Source of the DNA: Bacteroidales bacterium
GTDB lineage: Bacteria; Bacteroidota; Bacteroidia; Bacteroidales; UBA932
Length of the DNA: 43,853 bases
Assembly: GCA_017617475.1 (NCBI GenBank)
Contig: JAFZWC010000044.1
Location: 1 to 43,853 of the forward strand
Direction: 5' to 3'
The translations under genes and the position numbers were made by a program. Shown in pieces: positions 34,189 to 42,531 of this stretch (the stretch's first letter is position 1; each line of letters starts with the position of its first letter). The notes under the pieces are model-generated. The model worked only from the letters and a program-made list of their open reading frames with translations. It was not told the DNA's origin and did not search any database.

Positions 34189-36385
34189 AATCTTTGCGCT
34201 GGGAGCGGCCCTTATGGTCCTCGCAGCCTGTAAAACCAACGAAATGAAACCGCAAGAAGGTTATATCGGCCCTACCCAGATGGAGATTGCCGATGGCCGC
34301 ATGACCCCCGAGGTGCTCCTGGCGCTGGGCCGCCTGAGCGATCCGCAGCTCTCGCCCGACAAGAAAACCATCCTCTACGGTGTCAGCTATACGGACATAG
34401 CCGCCAACCGCAGCGTCCGCAACCTGTTCACCATCCCTGTGGAAGGGGGAGACCCCACACAGCTCACCATGGACGGAAAGAGCATAGCATCGGCCCGCTG
34501 GAGCCCGGACGGCCAGTCCATCTTCTTCCTCCAGGGCGGCAAGCTCTTCGAGGCGCCTTACAAAGACGGCAAGCTGGGCCAGAGGGTCCTGAAGGCCGAT
34601 GTCCCCGGAGGCATTGACGACTATGTGCTGAGCCCCGACGCCACGCAGATGATTTATGTATCCAACGTGCACAGCGCCGTGGAAGTGCCTTCCGACACCG
34701 ACCCTCTGCTGGACAAGGCCGAGGCCTACGCCACCGAAGACCTCATGTACCGCCACTGGGACCACTGGATGACGGAGATTCCCCACAGCTACGTGGCTGC
34801 TTTGGGTAACGGCATAGTAACCGAGGGCATGGATATCCTGGGCGGCAGCGACGTCCTGTTCCAGCTGCCCAACGGCCCGTTCCCGGACATTGCCGACCTG
34901 TGCTGGAGCCCCGACGGCCGTTATATTGCCTATTCCTGCAAGAAGCTGGAAGGCAAGCAGTACGCCTTCTCCACCAACACCTGCATCTATATCTATTGCC
35001 CCCTTACCGGCGAAACCACTGCTGTGACCACCGAAGGCGGTTACGATACGCATCCGGTGTGGAGTCCCGACGGCCAGCGCCTGGCCTGGCTCTCCATGGA
35101 GCGCGACGGTTACGAGGCCGACAAGGTGCGCCTGATGGTGGGCCACGTCATTTATGAAGAAGAAGGGGAGGGCCAGACCGCCAACCCCGTCGTTGCGGGT
35201 ATCCGCGAGCTCACCGACGTTTTCCCGTACAATGTGGACAGCCCGGTGTGGGCCGAAGATGGTAAATCCATCTATTTCAGCGCCTTGGCCGAAGGTCTGG
35301 AGGGTATCTACAATGTAGTACCCGGCAATGAGATTGTGCGCCTGACGGCCGACAACTTGTGGTTCGACTTCGGCACTCCTTTCGGCGTACTGCAGGACGG
35401 CACCATGCTCACCACCTACGCTTCCATGGACTTCCCCACGGAACTGGTGGCCGTGACGGACAATACCGTAAAGCAGCTTACCTATGAGAATGAGCACCTG
35501 CTGGGCCAGCTGGACAAGCACGAGACCGAGGCCCGCTGGCTCACCACCGTGGACGGGAAGAAGATGCTCACCTGGGTGCTGTTCCCGCCCCAGTTCGACG
35601 CTTCCAAGACGTATCCTGCCATTGAAATCTGCCTGGGCGGCCCCCAGGGAACGCTTTCCCAGGGCTGGAGCTACCGCTGGAACTACATGCTCATGGCCCA
35701 TCAGGGCTATGTGGTGGTGCTTCCTAACCGCCGTGGCACCACGGCCTTCGGCCAGGAATGGTGCGAAGAGATTTCGGGCGACTATATCGGTCTGAACATG
35801 CAGGACTACCTCACGGCAGCCAAGGCCACCAAGGCCGAGCCTTATGTGAGCGGCGTGGCGGCATGCGGCGCCTCCTATGGCGGCTACAGCGTGTACTATC
35901 TGGCCGGTATCCATAAGGATGTGTACGACTGCTTCATCGCCCACGCGGGCATTTTCAACGAAGAGCACATGTACATGACCACCGAAGAGATGTGGTTCCC
36001 CAACTGGGACAACGGCGGCATCCCCATGGAGTTTGCCTATACGGAAGGTCAAATGGGTGCGGCCGGTGACGGCGTCACCTTCGGCGGCCTCCAGCAGGCC
36101 GGCTCTCCCTGGAGCAACAAGGCCGCGGCTGTGCGCCATTACGCCAATTCCCCCCACAAGCTGGTGCAGAACTGGCACACGCCCATCCTGTGCATCCACG
36201 GCGGCTCGGACTTCCGCGTCCCGTACGACGAAGGCATGGCCGCCTTCAACGCCGCCCAGATGATGGGCGTACCGTCCAAACTCATCGTGTTCCCCAACGA
36301 GAACCACTGGATCCTGAAGCCGCAGAATGCCCTCTACTGGCACCGCAGCTACTTCAACTGGCTGGACAGGTGGATGAAGGATTAA
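34178..36385 (+). CDS. S9-family prolyl-oligopeptidase-like lipoprotein
   Basis: 735 residues. The signal ends in a lipobox (ALMVLAAC, lipid on about C18), so it is an envelope lipoprotein. Residues about 40-480 form a beta-propeller with repeated SPDG/SPDK blades (LSPDKKTI, WSPDGQS, WSPDGRYIAY, WSPDGQRLAW). The C-terminal alpha/beta-hydrolase has the triad S566 (GASYGG), D678 (GGSDFRVP) and H710 (NENHWI). The order matches DPP-IV/acylaminoacyl-peptidase-type enzymes that trim short peptides. ATG at 34178 overlaps the WYL stop by 11 bp, so the two are co-expressed. The terminator for this gene lies inside recG. Confidence 0.93.
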   Translation: MNRKIFALGAALMVLAACKTNEMKPQEGYIGPTQMEIADGRMTPEVLLALGRLSDPQLSPDKKTILYGVSYTDIAANRSVRNLFTIPVEGGDPTQLTMDGKSIASARWSPDGQSIFFLQGGKLFEAPYKDGKLGQRVLKADVPGGIDDYVLSPDATQMIYVSNVHSAVEVPSDTDPLLDKAEAYATEDLMYRHWDHWMTEIPHSYVAALGNGIVTEGMDILGGSDVLFQLPNGPFPDIADLCWSPDGRYIAYSCKKLEGKQYAFSTNTCIYIYCPLTGETTAVTTEGGYDTHPVWSPDGQRLAWLSMERDGYEADKVRLMVGHVIYEEEGEGQTANPVVAGIRELTDVFPYNVDSPVWAEDGKSIYFSALAEGLEGIYNVVPGNEIVRLTADNLWFDFGTPFGVLQDGTMLTTYASMDFPTELVAVTDNTVKQLTYENEHLLGQLDKHETEARWLTTVDGKKMLTWVLFPPQFDASKTYPAIEICLGGPQGTLSQGWSYRWNYMLMAHQGYVVVLPNRRGTTAFGQEWCEEISGDYIGLNMQDYLTAAKATKAEPYVSGVAACGASYGGYSVYYLAGIHKDVYDCFIAHAGIFNEEHMYMTTEEMWFPNWDNGGIPMEFAYTEGQMGAAGDGVTFGGLQQAGSPWSNKAAAVRHYANSPHKLVQNWHTPILCIHGGSDFRVPYDEGMAAFNAAQMMGVPSKLIVFPNENHWILKPQNALYWHRSYFNWLDRWMKD

Positions 36386-38511
36386 GAAATCTGTGAATAG
36401 TCACGTGTTTGATACTTGTCCCGCTGCAGCTCTCTGGCCAGCGGGGCATTTTTTTGCTCCTTGAGGCCGGGATCACCGTCCAGGACATGCTGGGCGTAGG
36501 CGCGGGCGTCGGAGAGGATGAGCCCGTCCTTGGCCAGGGAGGCAATGTTGAGGCTGATGGGCAGGCCGCTCTGCTGGGTGCCCTCCAGGTCTCCGGGGCC
36601 GCGGAGCTTCATGTCTTCCTCGGCCAGTTCAAAGCCGTTTTCCGTGGCACAAAGCAGGTCCAGTCGTTTCTGGCTCTCCTTGGAAACCTTAGTGCCCTTC
36701 ATGAGGATGCAGTAGGAACGTTCGGCGCCCCGGCCCACGCGGCCGCGCAGCTGGTGCAGCTGGCTCAGGCCGAACCGTTCGGCACTTTCAATCACCATTA
36801 CGGAGGCGTTGGGCACATCCACGCCCACCTCGATTACCGTAGTGGAAACCAGGATGTTGGCGCGGCCCGCCACAAAGGCGTCCATGTTGAAAGCCTTTTC
36901 CTGAGAGGTCTGCTGCCCGTGCACTATGGCCACCTTGTACTGCGGCAGCGGGAAGGCCTTCACTATTTCCTCATATCCCAGCTGGAGGTTCTTGTAGTCC
37001 AGCTTTTCGCTCTCGAAGATGAGCGGGTACACTATGAAGGCCTGGCGGCCCTTGGCAATCTCGTCCCTTATGAAATTATGCATGGCGTGGCGCTTTCCTT
37101 CGCCCACGCACAGGGTGGTGACGGGTTTTCGGCCCGGGGGCATTTCGTCAATCACGGAAACATCCAGGTCGCCGTACAGCGTCATGGCAAGGGTGCGGGG
37201 GATGGGCGTGGCCGTCATCACCAGCACATGCGGTGGGATGGCATTGTAGCCTTTGTTCCACAGCCGGGCCCGCTGTTCCACGCCGAAGCGGTGCTGCTCG
37301 TCCACTATGGCCAGCCCCAGCGCCTTGAACTGCACCGTGTCTTCAATGAGGGCATGAGTGCCTATGAGGATGCCGATGCTGCCGTCCTGCAGTCCGGCGT
37401 GAATCTCACGGCGCTGCGCCGCGGTGGTGGTGCCGGTGAGCAGGGCGCAACGTACGCCCGTGGGTTTCAGGTATTTGGAAACGTTGGCGTAATGCTGCTG
37501 GGACAGAACCTCGGTGGGAGCCATGATGCAGGCCTGGTAGCCGTTGCCAACGGCTATGAGGGCGCTCAGTACCGCCACCATGGTTTTGCCGGAGCCCACG
37601 TCTCCCTGCAGCAGGCGGTTCATCTGGTGCCCGCTCTTCATGTCTTCCCTTATTTCCCTAATCACCCGCTTCTGGGCGCCGGTAAGTTCATAAGGCAGGG
37701 CGTTGTAGCAGTCGTTGAACGCCTGACCCACCTGCGGCATGGAAATGCCCACCGCATTGTGGCTGCGGATGTACTTCTGTTTGAGGAGGCTCAGCTGCAG
37801 CAGGAACAGTTCCTCGAATTTGAGCCGATAAGAAGCCTTGGCCAGGGAGGCCTGATCTACGGGAAAATGGATTTGCCGCAGCGCGAAGGTAATGGGCACC
37901 AGCCCTTTCTCCTTTAAGATATAATCCGGAAGGGTCTCCTGCACCACGGGCAGCACTTCCTGCAGGGCCGTTCCCATCAGTTTGAGCATTACCTTACCGG
38001 TGATGCCGGCATTCTTGAGCTTCTCCGTAGAAGGATAAACGCCCGTGAGTACGCCCGTGTTGCTGTTGTCGGGCGCATCCACCTCCGGATGCACCATGTT
38101 CAGGTGATTCTGGAAAACGGCGGGCTTGCCGAAAAAGATAAAGGTGGAACCGGGCTGAAGCCGGCTGTGCATCCACTTCACGCCCTTGAAAAACACCATT
38201 TCCATCTCTCCGGAATCGTCGGATACTATGGCCGACAGGCGGCTCACGGCGTTGTACTTCAGTTTTTCGGCCGGCAGCTCCGCGCCATTCTTGGCGAAGA
38301 GGCGGACTTTGAGCACCGTGGCCCGCACCTGTACCAGGGCCAGGTCCGGTTGGACGTCGGCAATGCGTACAATGCTGCTGCGGTCTATGTAGCGGAAGGG
38401 ATACAGGTGCACCAGATCCCCCACGGTGGCTATCCCCAGTTCGCTCTGCAGCAGCGCGGCCCGCTTGGGCCCCACTCCCGGCAGATACTGTATGGAGGTT
38501 TCCAGATTCAC
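36382..38511 (-). CDS. recG: ATP-dependent DNA helicase RecG
   Basis: 709 residues. Remodels stalled forks and Holliday junctions. An N-terminal wedge/OB domain (YLPGVGPKRAALLQSELGIATVGDLVHLYPFRYIDR) is followed by helicase motif I LLQGDVGSGKTMVA near 300, motif II VDEQHRFG near 400, TATPIPRTLA, and QLRGRVGRG in motif VI. The start is GTG at 38511; the box TATCTTAG (complement of 38516-38523) ends 4 nt upstream, again suggesting no leader. Its TAA overlaps the peptidase TAA in TTAA, and its last 25 or so codons contain the peptidase terminator in antisense. Confidence 0.97.
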   Translation of the reverse strand: MNLETSIQYLPGVGPKRAALLQSELGIATVGDLVHLYPFRYIDRSSIVRIADVQPDLALVQVRATVLKVRLFAKNGAELPAEKLKYNAVSRLSAIVSDDSGEMEMVFFKGVKWMHSRLQPGSTFIFFGKPAVFQNHLNMVHPEVDAPDNSNTGVLTGVYPSTEKLKNAGITGKVMLKLMGTALQEVLPVVQETLPDYILKEKGLVPITFALRQIHFPVDQASLAKASYRLKFEELFLLQLSLLKQKYIRSHNAVGISMPQVGQAFNDCYNALPYELTGAQKRVIREIREDMKSGHQMNRLLQGDVGSGKTMVAVLSALIAVGNGYQACIMAPTEVLSQQHYANVSKYLKPTGVRCALLTGTTTAAQRREIHAGLQDGSIGILIGTHALIEDTVQFKALGLAIVDEQHRFGVEQRARLWNKGYNAIPPHVLVMTATPIPRTLAMTLYGDLDVSVIDEMPPGRKPVTTLCVGEGKRHAMHNFIRDEIAKGRQAFIVYPLIFESEKLDYKNLQLGYEEIVKAFPLPQYKVAIVHGQQTSQEKAFNMDAFVAGRANILVSTTVIEVGVDVPNASVMVIESAERFGLSQLHQLRGRVGRGAERSYCILMKGTKVSKESQKRLDLLCATENGFELAEEDMKLRGPGDLEGTQQSGLPISLNIASLAKDGLILSDARAYAQHVLDGDPGLKEQKNAPLARELQRDKYQTRDYSQIS
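36420..36455 (+). terminator. Terminator of the S9 peptidase gene, embedded in recG
   Basis: CCCGCTG (36420-36426) pairs with CAGCGGG (36439-36445), with an inner CAG/CTG extension, followed by GCA and seven T (36449-36455). It lies 35 bp after the peptidase stop, wholly inside the recG coding sequence on the other strand, where it encodes residues such as QKNAPLARELQ. Confidence 0.8.
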
Positions 38512-38515
38512 GGTA

Positions 38516-38542
38516 CTAAGATACGAAAAATGTGTATATTTG
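38516..38542. promoter_or_regulatory. Divergent recG/lactonase promoter region
   Basis: Plus: TATATTTG (38535-38542), ending 5 nt before the lactonase ATG. Minus: TATCTTAG (complement of 38516-38523, one mismatch), ending 4 nt before the recG GTG. The whole divergent space is 36 bp, so both transcripts are likely leaderless or nearly so. Confidence 0.6.
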
Positions 38543-38547
38543 TGGAT

Positions 38548-39588
38548 ATGAAAAAGATATTACCTGCGCTCATGTTATTGATGGCGGCCTGTGCACATCC
38601 GGAAACCACCCTGTTCGTGGGAACGTATTCCGACGGTTTTTTCGCTTATGATTACGCCTCCGGCGAGGTGATTGCCAAGGCCGATATGCCCAACCCTTCG
38701 TTTCTGGCGCTGGACGGGACGCACATCTACGCCGTGAGCGAGATGCACGACGAATCGGCCTCCGTATATGCCTGGCGTTACGACGGCAACGGCTTCACCT
38801 TCCTTAACAAGCAGCTCACCGGCATTCCGTCGCAGGGAGAGGACCCGTGCTATGTGGCCACCAACGGCGAACTCCTCACCGTGGCCAATTACAGCGGAGG
38901 CTCCATGGCCGCATATCGGCTCAACAGGGACGGCAGCATCGCCCCCATGGATACGCTAGTCATCAGCAGCATCGGCGGCCCGGACATGACCCGCCAGGAC
39001 AAGCCCCACGTGCATTGCACGGCCTTTTCGCCGGACGGGCAGTATCTCTTTTTCAGCGAGTTCAGTGCCGATGCCATCGGCCGTATGTCCGTAACGCTCG
39101 CCGGAGTCACCAGTTACCTCATTGCGGCGCAGCTGCCGCCGGACTTCGGCCCCCGGCACCTTCTCTTTGACGCCGCCGGCACGCATCTATATGTAATAGG
39201 TGAACTGTCCGGAGATATTGTGGTATTTGACTACGCCGCCGGCAAGTTAATCCAGAAGCAGGTGATCAAGGCCGATGAGGTGGACGCCCGCGGCGCCGCC
39301 GATATCCACCTGAGTCCGGACGGCAAGTTCCTGTATGCCAGCCTGCGCCTGCAGAACGACGGCATTGCCATCTTCTCCGTAGCGGCCGACGGCACCCTCA
39401 CCAAGGCGGGCTATCAGCTCACCGGCCCGCACCCGCGTAATTTCCTGGTCACAGCCGACGAGGTCATCGTCGCCTGCCGGGACAATGACTCGGTAGAAAT
39501 CTACAGCCGCGACGCAAAAACCGGTCTCCTTACGGACACCGGTCGTCGCATTCCGGCCCCGAAGCCGGTATTTGTCGCTTTAAAATAA
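38548..39588 (+). CDS. Lactonase-family (YbhE/Pgl-like) beta-propeller lipoprotein
   Basis: 346 residues. A short signal with lipobox (LMLLMAAC) is followed by a seven-bladed propeller of the lactonase family: TLFVGTYSDGFFAYDYASGEV, EDPCYVATNGELLTVANYSGGSMAAYRLNRDGSI, KPHVHCTAFSPDGQYLFFSEFSADAI, FGPRHLLFDAAGTHLYVIGELSGDIVVFDY, and GAADIHLSPDGKFLYASLR. Cytoplasmic members hydrolyse 6-phosphogluconolactone; this copy is exported, so another lactone or a binding role is likely. ATG at 38548 gives the signal peptide; the open frame from 38089 is antisense to recG and is rejected. Confidence 0.85.
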   Translation: MKKILPALMLLMAACAHPETTLFVGTYSDGFFAYDYASGEVIAKADMPNPSFLALDGTHIYAVSEMHDESASVYAWRYDGNGFTFLNKQLTGIPSQGEDPCYVATNGELLTVANYSGGSMAAYRLNRDGSIAPMDTLVISSIGGPDMTRQDKPHVHCTAFSPDGQYLFFSEFSADAIGRMSVTLAGVTSYLIAAQLPPDFGPRHLLFDAAGTHLYVIGELSGDIVVFDYAAGKLIQKQVIKADEVDARGAADIHLSPDGKFLYASLRLQNDGIAIFSVAADGTLTKAGYQLTGPHPRNFLVTADEVIVACRDNDSVEIYSRDAKTGLLTDTGRRIPAPKPVFVALK

Positions 39589-39591
39589 GAG

Positions 39592-39613
39592 ATGGCCGGT
39601 CGGGGCCGGCCAT
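39592..39613. terminator. Hairpin between convergent lactonase and serine hydrolase genes
   Basis: ATGGCCGG (39592-39599) and CCGGCCAT (39606-39613) form a perfect 8-bp stem with a 6-nt loop in the 31-bp gap. No true T-tract follows on the plus strand; on the minus strand CTTATTTTAAA follows. Probably a weak bidirectional terminator. Confidence 0.55.
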
Positions 39614-39619
39614 GACAAT

Positions 39620-40852
39620 TCATTTCGTTCTTCCGGTGTAGGCGTCTACTCCGGAGGCCTTGAAATCCTGGGCGAAGAACTGTTCGGCCGCATGGGACAT
39701 GGCCTCGTTCCAGGGATCGGGACCGCCGGCCTTCTGGACAACCCACATTCGCAGCTCCTTCTTGTGCCAGTTCACCGAGCAGTTGGTGGCCCAGGCTCCG
39801 CCATGGCCGAACCAGGCATCCTCACTGTCCTGCACCGGGGCGGAGAGGCCCAGGGAATAACCTTCCATATCGGCCGGACGGGTGCTTACGGCCAGGATGG
39901 ACTTGACGGTTTCCTCTTTCAGGATGCGGACGCCGTTTTCGCCCACGCCCAGGTTCATGAGCATCTTATAGAACTTGAGCTGGTCGGCAGCGGTGGTCCA
40001 GAGACCTGCGCCGGCCGATGCAAACACGTGCGAATCGTTGTACGGGCGCTGCTCCCAGTCCATTTCCTCCACCCACTGGGCCGGAGCGTCCTGCTGGTAG
40101 AAATACAGTTCCACCTTATTCTTAATCTGCTTGTCGGTGGGCCAGAACCAGGTGGCCTTCATGCCCAGCGGGTCCAGCACCGTCTTTTTGAGGTACTGCT
40201 CCCATTTCATGCCGGTGACCACCTCCACCACGGCTGCGCCGATGTCAATTCCCGTGTTGGAATAAAGGATCTGGGTGCCGGGCTCGAACATGATGGGCGA
40301 TGCGGCGGCAATGGATGCTACCTGGCGGATGGGCGCACCGCCGGACCAGCCGCCTCCCCGTACGTCGGAGCGCTTGGCGCTAACCTCGAAAGGAAAGCCT
40401 CCCGTATGGTTCAGCACCATGCGGATGGTAAGCACGTTTTTGGCCTTGCGCAGCACCTGAACACTGTCATTCTTGGTTTCCAGGACCCAGAGTTCGCCGA
40501 ATTCGGGCAGGTATTTGTAAACGGGGTCGTCCAGGGAGATTCGGCCTTCCTCTACCAGTTTGGCAATGGTAACTCCGCAGAATCCCTTGGTCTGCGAGCA
40601 TTGCATGAAAGCATTGTCCAGGCCGATACGGCGTTTGGAGGCTACGTCGGCATACCCGATGCAGCAGGTTTCCTGCACGCCGTCCTTATAAAAGACGCTC
40701 ACGGCGCCGGGCAGCACGCCGCTTTCCACATAAGGGGCAAGGGCTTCCCGGGCATACTGGGTTTTGGACGGAACGGTCTTTTTCTGGGCCTGAACGCCCT
40801 GGGCAGCCAGAAGAAGGGTGAGGGCTGCCACTGCGCAAAGGATTCGTTTCAT
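39620..40852 (-). CDS. Serine hydrolase of the beta-lactamase/class C family
   Basis: 410 residues with a cleavable signal peptide (MKRILCAVAALTLLLAAQGVQA). The catalytic motif S86-x-x-K89 (CSQTK), YSN in LYSNTGIDIGA near 195 and HGG in WFGHGGAWATN near 360 are all present. Members act as D-Ala-D-Ala carboxypeptidases, esterases or lactamases in the periplasm; the role here is not resolved. The gene follows pdxA by 10 nt and is the last gene of the rnhA-pdxA operon. Confidence 0.88.
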   Translation of the reverse strand: MKRILCAVAALTLLLAAQGVQAQKKTVPSKTQYAREALAPYVESGVLPGAVSVFYKDGVQETCCIGYADVASKRRIGLDNAFMQCSQTKGFCGVTIAKLVEEGRISLDDPVYKYLPEFGELWVLETKNDSVQVLRKAKNVLTIRMVLNHTGGFPFEVSAKRSDVRGGGWSGGAPIRQVASIAAASPIMFEPGTQILYSNTGIDIGAAVVEVVTGMKWEQYLKKTVLDPLGMKATWFWPTDKQIKNKVELYFYQQDAPAQWVEEMDWEQRPYNDSHVFASAGAGLWTTAADQLKFYKMLMNLGVGENGVRILKEETVKSILAVSTRPADMEGYSLGLSAPVQDSEDAWFGHGGAWATNCSVNWHKKELRMWVVQKAGGPDPWNEAMSHAAEQFFAQDFKASGVDAYTGRTK

Positions 40853-40862
40853 AGATATAGCT

Positions 40863-41903
40863 TTAGTTGATTTTCATGCGGTTCTCCTGCAGCGTGTCGT
40901 ACTGGAGACGCTTGCGGAAGATGTCTATGGCCGTATAGATGGCGCTCATCATGGACCGGGGATCGGCTTCGTCGCGGCCGGCCATGTCGTAGGCCGTGCC
41001 GTGGTCCGGCGAAGTGCGCACTATGGGCAGGCCGGCCGTGTAGTTAACGCCGTCGGAGAAGGCCAGGGCCTTGAACGGAGCCAGCCCCTGGTCGTGGTAC
41101 ATGGCCAGCGTGGCGTCGAATCGGCTGTAGTTGCCCAGGCCGAAGAAACCGTCGGGGGAGTACGGGCCAAAAGCCTGGATTCCCTCCTGCATGGCTTCCT
41201 GAACGGCCGGAAGGATAATGTTCTGCTCTTCGTCGCCCAGCAGGCCGCCATCGCCGCAGTGGGGGTTCAGACCCAGGACGGCAATCTTGGGATCGGCCAC
41301 GCCGAAGTCCCGCTGGAGGGAAGCCTTCATGATGCGGAGCTTGCGCAGGATGCTTTCCTTGCTGATGCTCTTAGGGACATCGCGCAGCGGAATGTGGCCC
41401 GTGACCACACCAATCTTGATTTGGTCGCTTACCATGATCATGGTTACGTCGTCGGCCCCGAATTCCTTTTGCAGGTATTCCGTATGACCGGTGTTGGAGA
41501 AGCCTTCCGCGTTCATGGCCCTCTTGTTGATGGGCGCCGTCACCAGCACGTCTATCTGTCCGTTTTTCAGGTCTTTGACGGCCGTTTCCAGGGACTTGAT
41601 GGCGGCCTTGGCACTGTCCGGCGTGCTCTGGCCGGGCTCGGCGTAGATGTTATCCGGCAGGCAGTTGACCAGGTTGATTTTCTTTTGCTTGGCATCGGCC
41701 GCGGAGGCAATAACATTGATGTCCATGGGGCCGATGTTGTGGAGCGTCTTGCGGTAGAAGCCCATCAGTTTGGACGATCCGTAGATGACCGGGGTGAACG
41801 AATCCAGGATCCGTTCGTCGGCCAGGGACTTGATAATGACTTCGTATCCGATTCCGTTGCTGTCGCCTTGGGTTATGCCGACGACTAATTTAGGAAGACT
41901 CAT
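40863..41903 (-). CDS. pdxA: 4-hydroxythreonine-4-phosphate dehydrogenase
   Basis: 346 residues. Oxidises 4-phosphohydroxythreonine in DXP-dependent pyridoxal phosphate synthesis. Seen: VVGITQGDSNGIGYEVI at 7-23, the metal ligand histidines in GHTEYLQKEF and MYHDQGLAPFKAL, and NPHCGDGGLLGDEE. PLP is the cofactor of IlvE elsewhere in the window, but no linkage is implied. ATG at 41903 overlaps the rnhA stop by 4 bp. Confidence 0.95.
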   Translation of the reverse strand: MSLPKLVVGITQGDSNGIGYEVIIKSLADERILDSFTPVIYGSSKLMGFYRKTLHNIGPMDINVIASAADAKQKKINLVNCLPDNIYAEPGQSTPDSAKAAIKSLETAVKDLKNGQIDVLVTAPINKRAMNAEGFSNTGHTEYLQKEFGADDVTMIMVSDQIKIGVVTGHIPLRDVPKSISKESILRKLRIMKASLQRDFGVADPKIAVLGLNPHCGDGGLLGDEEQNIILPAVQEAMQEGIQAFGPYSPDGFFGLGNYSRFDATLAMYHDQGLAPFKALAFSDGVNYTAGLPIVRTSPDHGTAYDMAGRDEADPRSMMSAIYTAIDIFRKRLQYDTLQENRMKIN

Positions 41904-42379
41904 AGTAATTCTTGATTATCAGCTATATAACCGGTATCCTCCGGCAGGTTCGGACAGTGGTAGGCGGCTACGGCCAGGGCGTCGCAGCGCTCGTTTTCGG
42001 GGTGTCCGGCATGCCCCTTGATCCAATGGAAAGCCACCCGGTGCTTGTGGTACACGGCGTCGAAACGGAGCCACAGGTCCACGTTCTTCTTTTTCTTGAA
42101 CCCGGTACGCTTCCAGTTTTCCAGCCAGCCCTCGTTGAGAGCCTTAACCACGTAGGAGGAATCGCTCACCACATGCACCTCGGCATTGTCCCACTTGATT
42201 TGCTCCAGGCCCAGGATAACGGCCAGCAGCTCCATCCGGTTGTTGGTGGTGAGGGCGAATCCGCCGCTCATCTCCTTCTCGTGTGTGCCGCAGCGGAGCA
42301 CTATCCCATAGCCGCCGGGGCCGGGGTTTCCGCTGGCCGCGCCGTCGGTGTAAAGGTATATGGGGGGCTTCCTTTCCAT
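41900..42379 (-). CDS. rnhA: Ribonuclease HI
   Basis: 159 residues. Cleaves the RNA strand of RNA-DNA hybrids. D12 in YLYTDGAASGNPGPGGYG, E in NRMELLAVI, D in VVSDSSYVVKAL and the late ENERCD aspartate give the four acidic residues. ATG at 42379 (MERKPPIYLYTDG) was chosen: it is the family start and lies 5 nt after a perfect -7 box, whereas the ATG at 42418 lies upstream of the promoter. Confidence 0.95.
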   Translation of the reverse strand: MERKPPIYLYTDGAASGNPGPGGYGIVLRCGTHEKEMSGGFALTTNNRMELLAVILGLEQIKWDNAEVHVVSDSSYVVKALNEGWLENWKRTGFKKKKNVDLWLRFDAVYHKHRVAFHWIKGHAGHPENERCDALAVAAYHCPNLPEDTGYIADNQELL

Positions 42380-42384
42380 TATCG

Positions 42385-42392
42385 CAAAGATA
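42385..42392 (-). promoter_or_regulatory. -7 box of the rnhA-pdxA operon
   Basis: The minus strand reads TATCTTTG, an exact match, ending 5 nt before the rnhA ATG at 42379. A leaderless transcript is expected. Confidence 0.7.
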
Positions 42393-42437
42393 ACAAAAAA
42401 CGACAAATAATTAATCAACCTTGTACCAGTTATCTTT

Positions 42438-42492
42438 GCCCTTTCGGGCTTCCACGTTACCCCCTCCCGAAACCCCTCCCCTCGGGGGAGGG
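42438..42492. repeat. GC-rich hairpin cluster upstream of gmhA
   Basis: GCCC-TTTC-GGGC (42438-42449) is followed by two copies of CCCCTCCC (42461-42468 and 42473-42480) separated by GAAA, and one complementary GGGGAGGG (42485-42492). Either CCCCTCCC copy can pair with it. It resembles the other GC-rich elements in style, but no long shared block is visible, so family membership is unproven. Confidence 0.5.
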
Positions 42493-42493
42493 A

Positions 42494-42525
42494 CTTGGAT
42501 AAGGAATTTTTTTCTTATATATTTG
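42494..42525 (+). promoter_or_regulatory. gmhA promoter
   Basis: CTTG at 42494-42497 (near TTTG), 20 bp, then TATATTTG at 42518-42525, ending 6 nt before the ATG. A further TATCTTTG lies upstream at 42431-42438, which would give a leader of about 90 nt containing the hairpins. Confidence 0.65.
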
Positions 42526-42531
42526 TAAGAT

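Noticed and set aside
34139..36343. 734-residue minus-strand frame opposite the S9 peptidase
   Set aside because: The plus-strand gene has a lipobox and a complete S-D-H triad; the opposite frame is a shadow.
38089..38547. Longer lactonase protein starting at 38089
   Set aside because: The extension is antisense to recG and would hide the lipoprotein signal that begins at 38548, just after a perfect -7 box.
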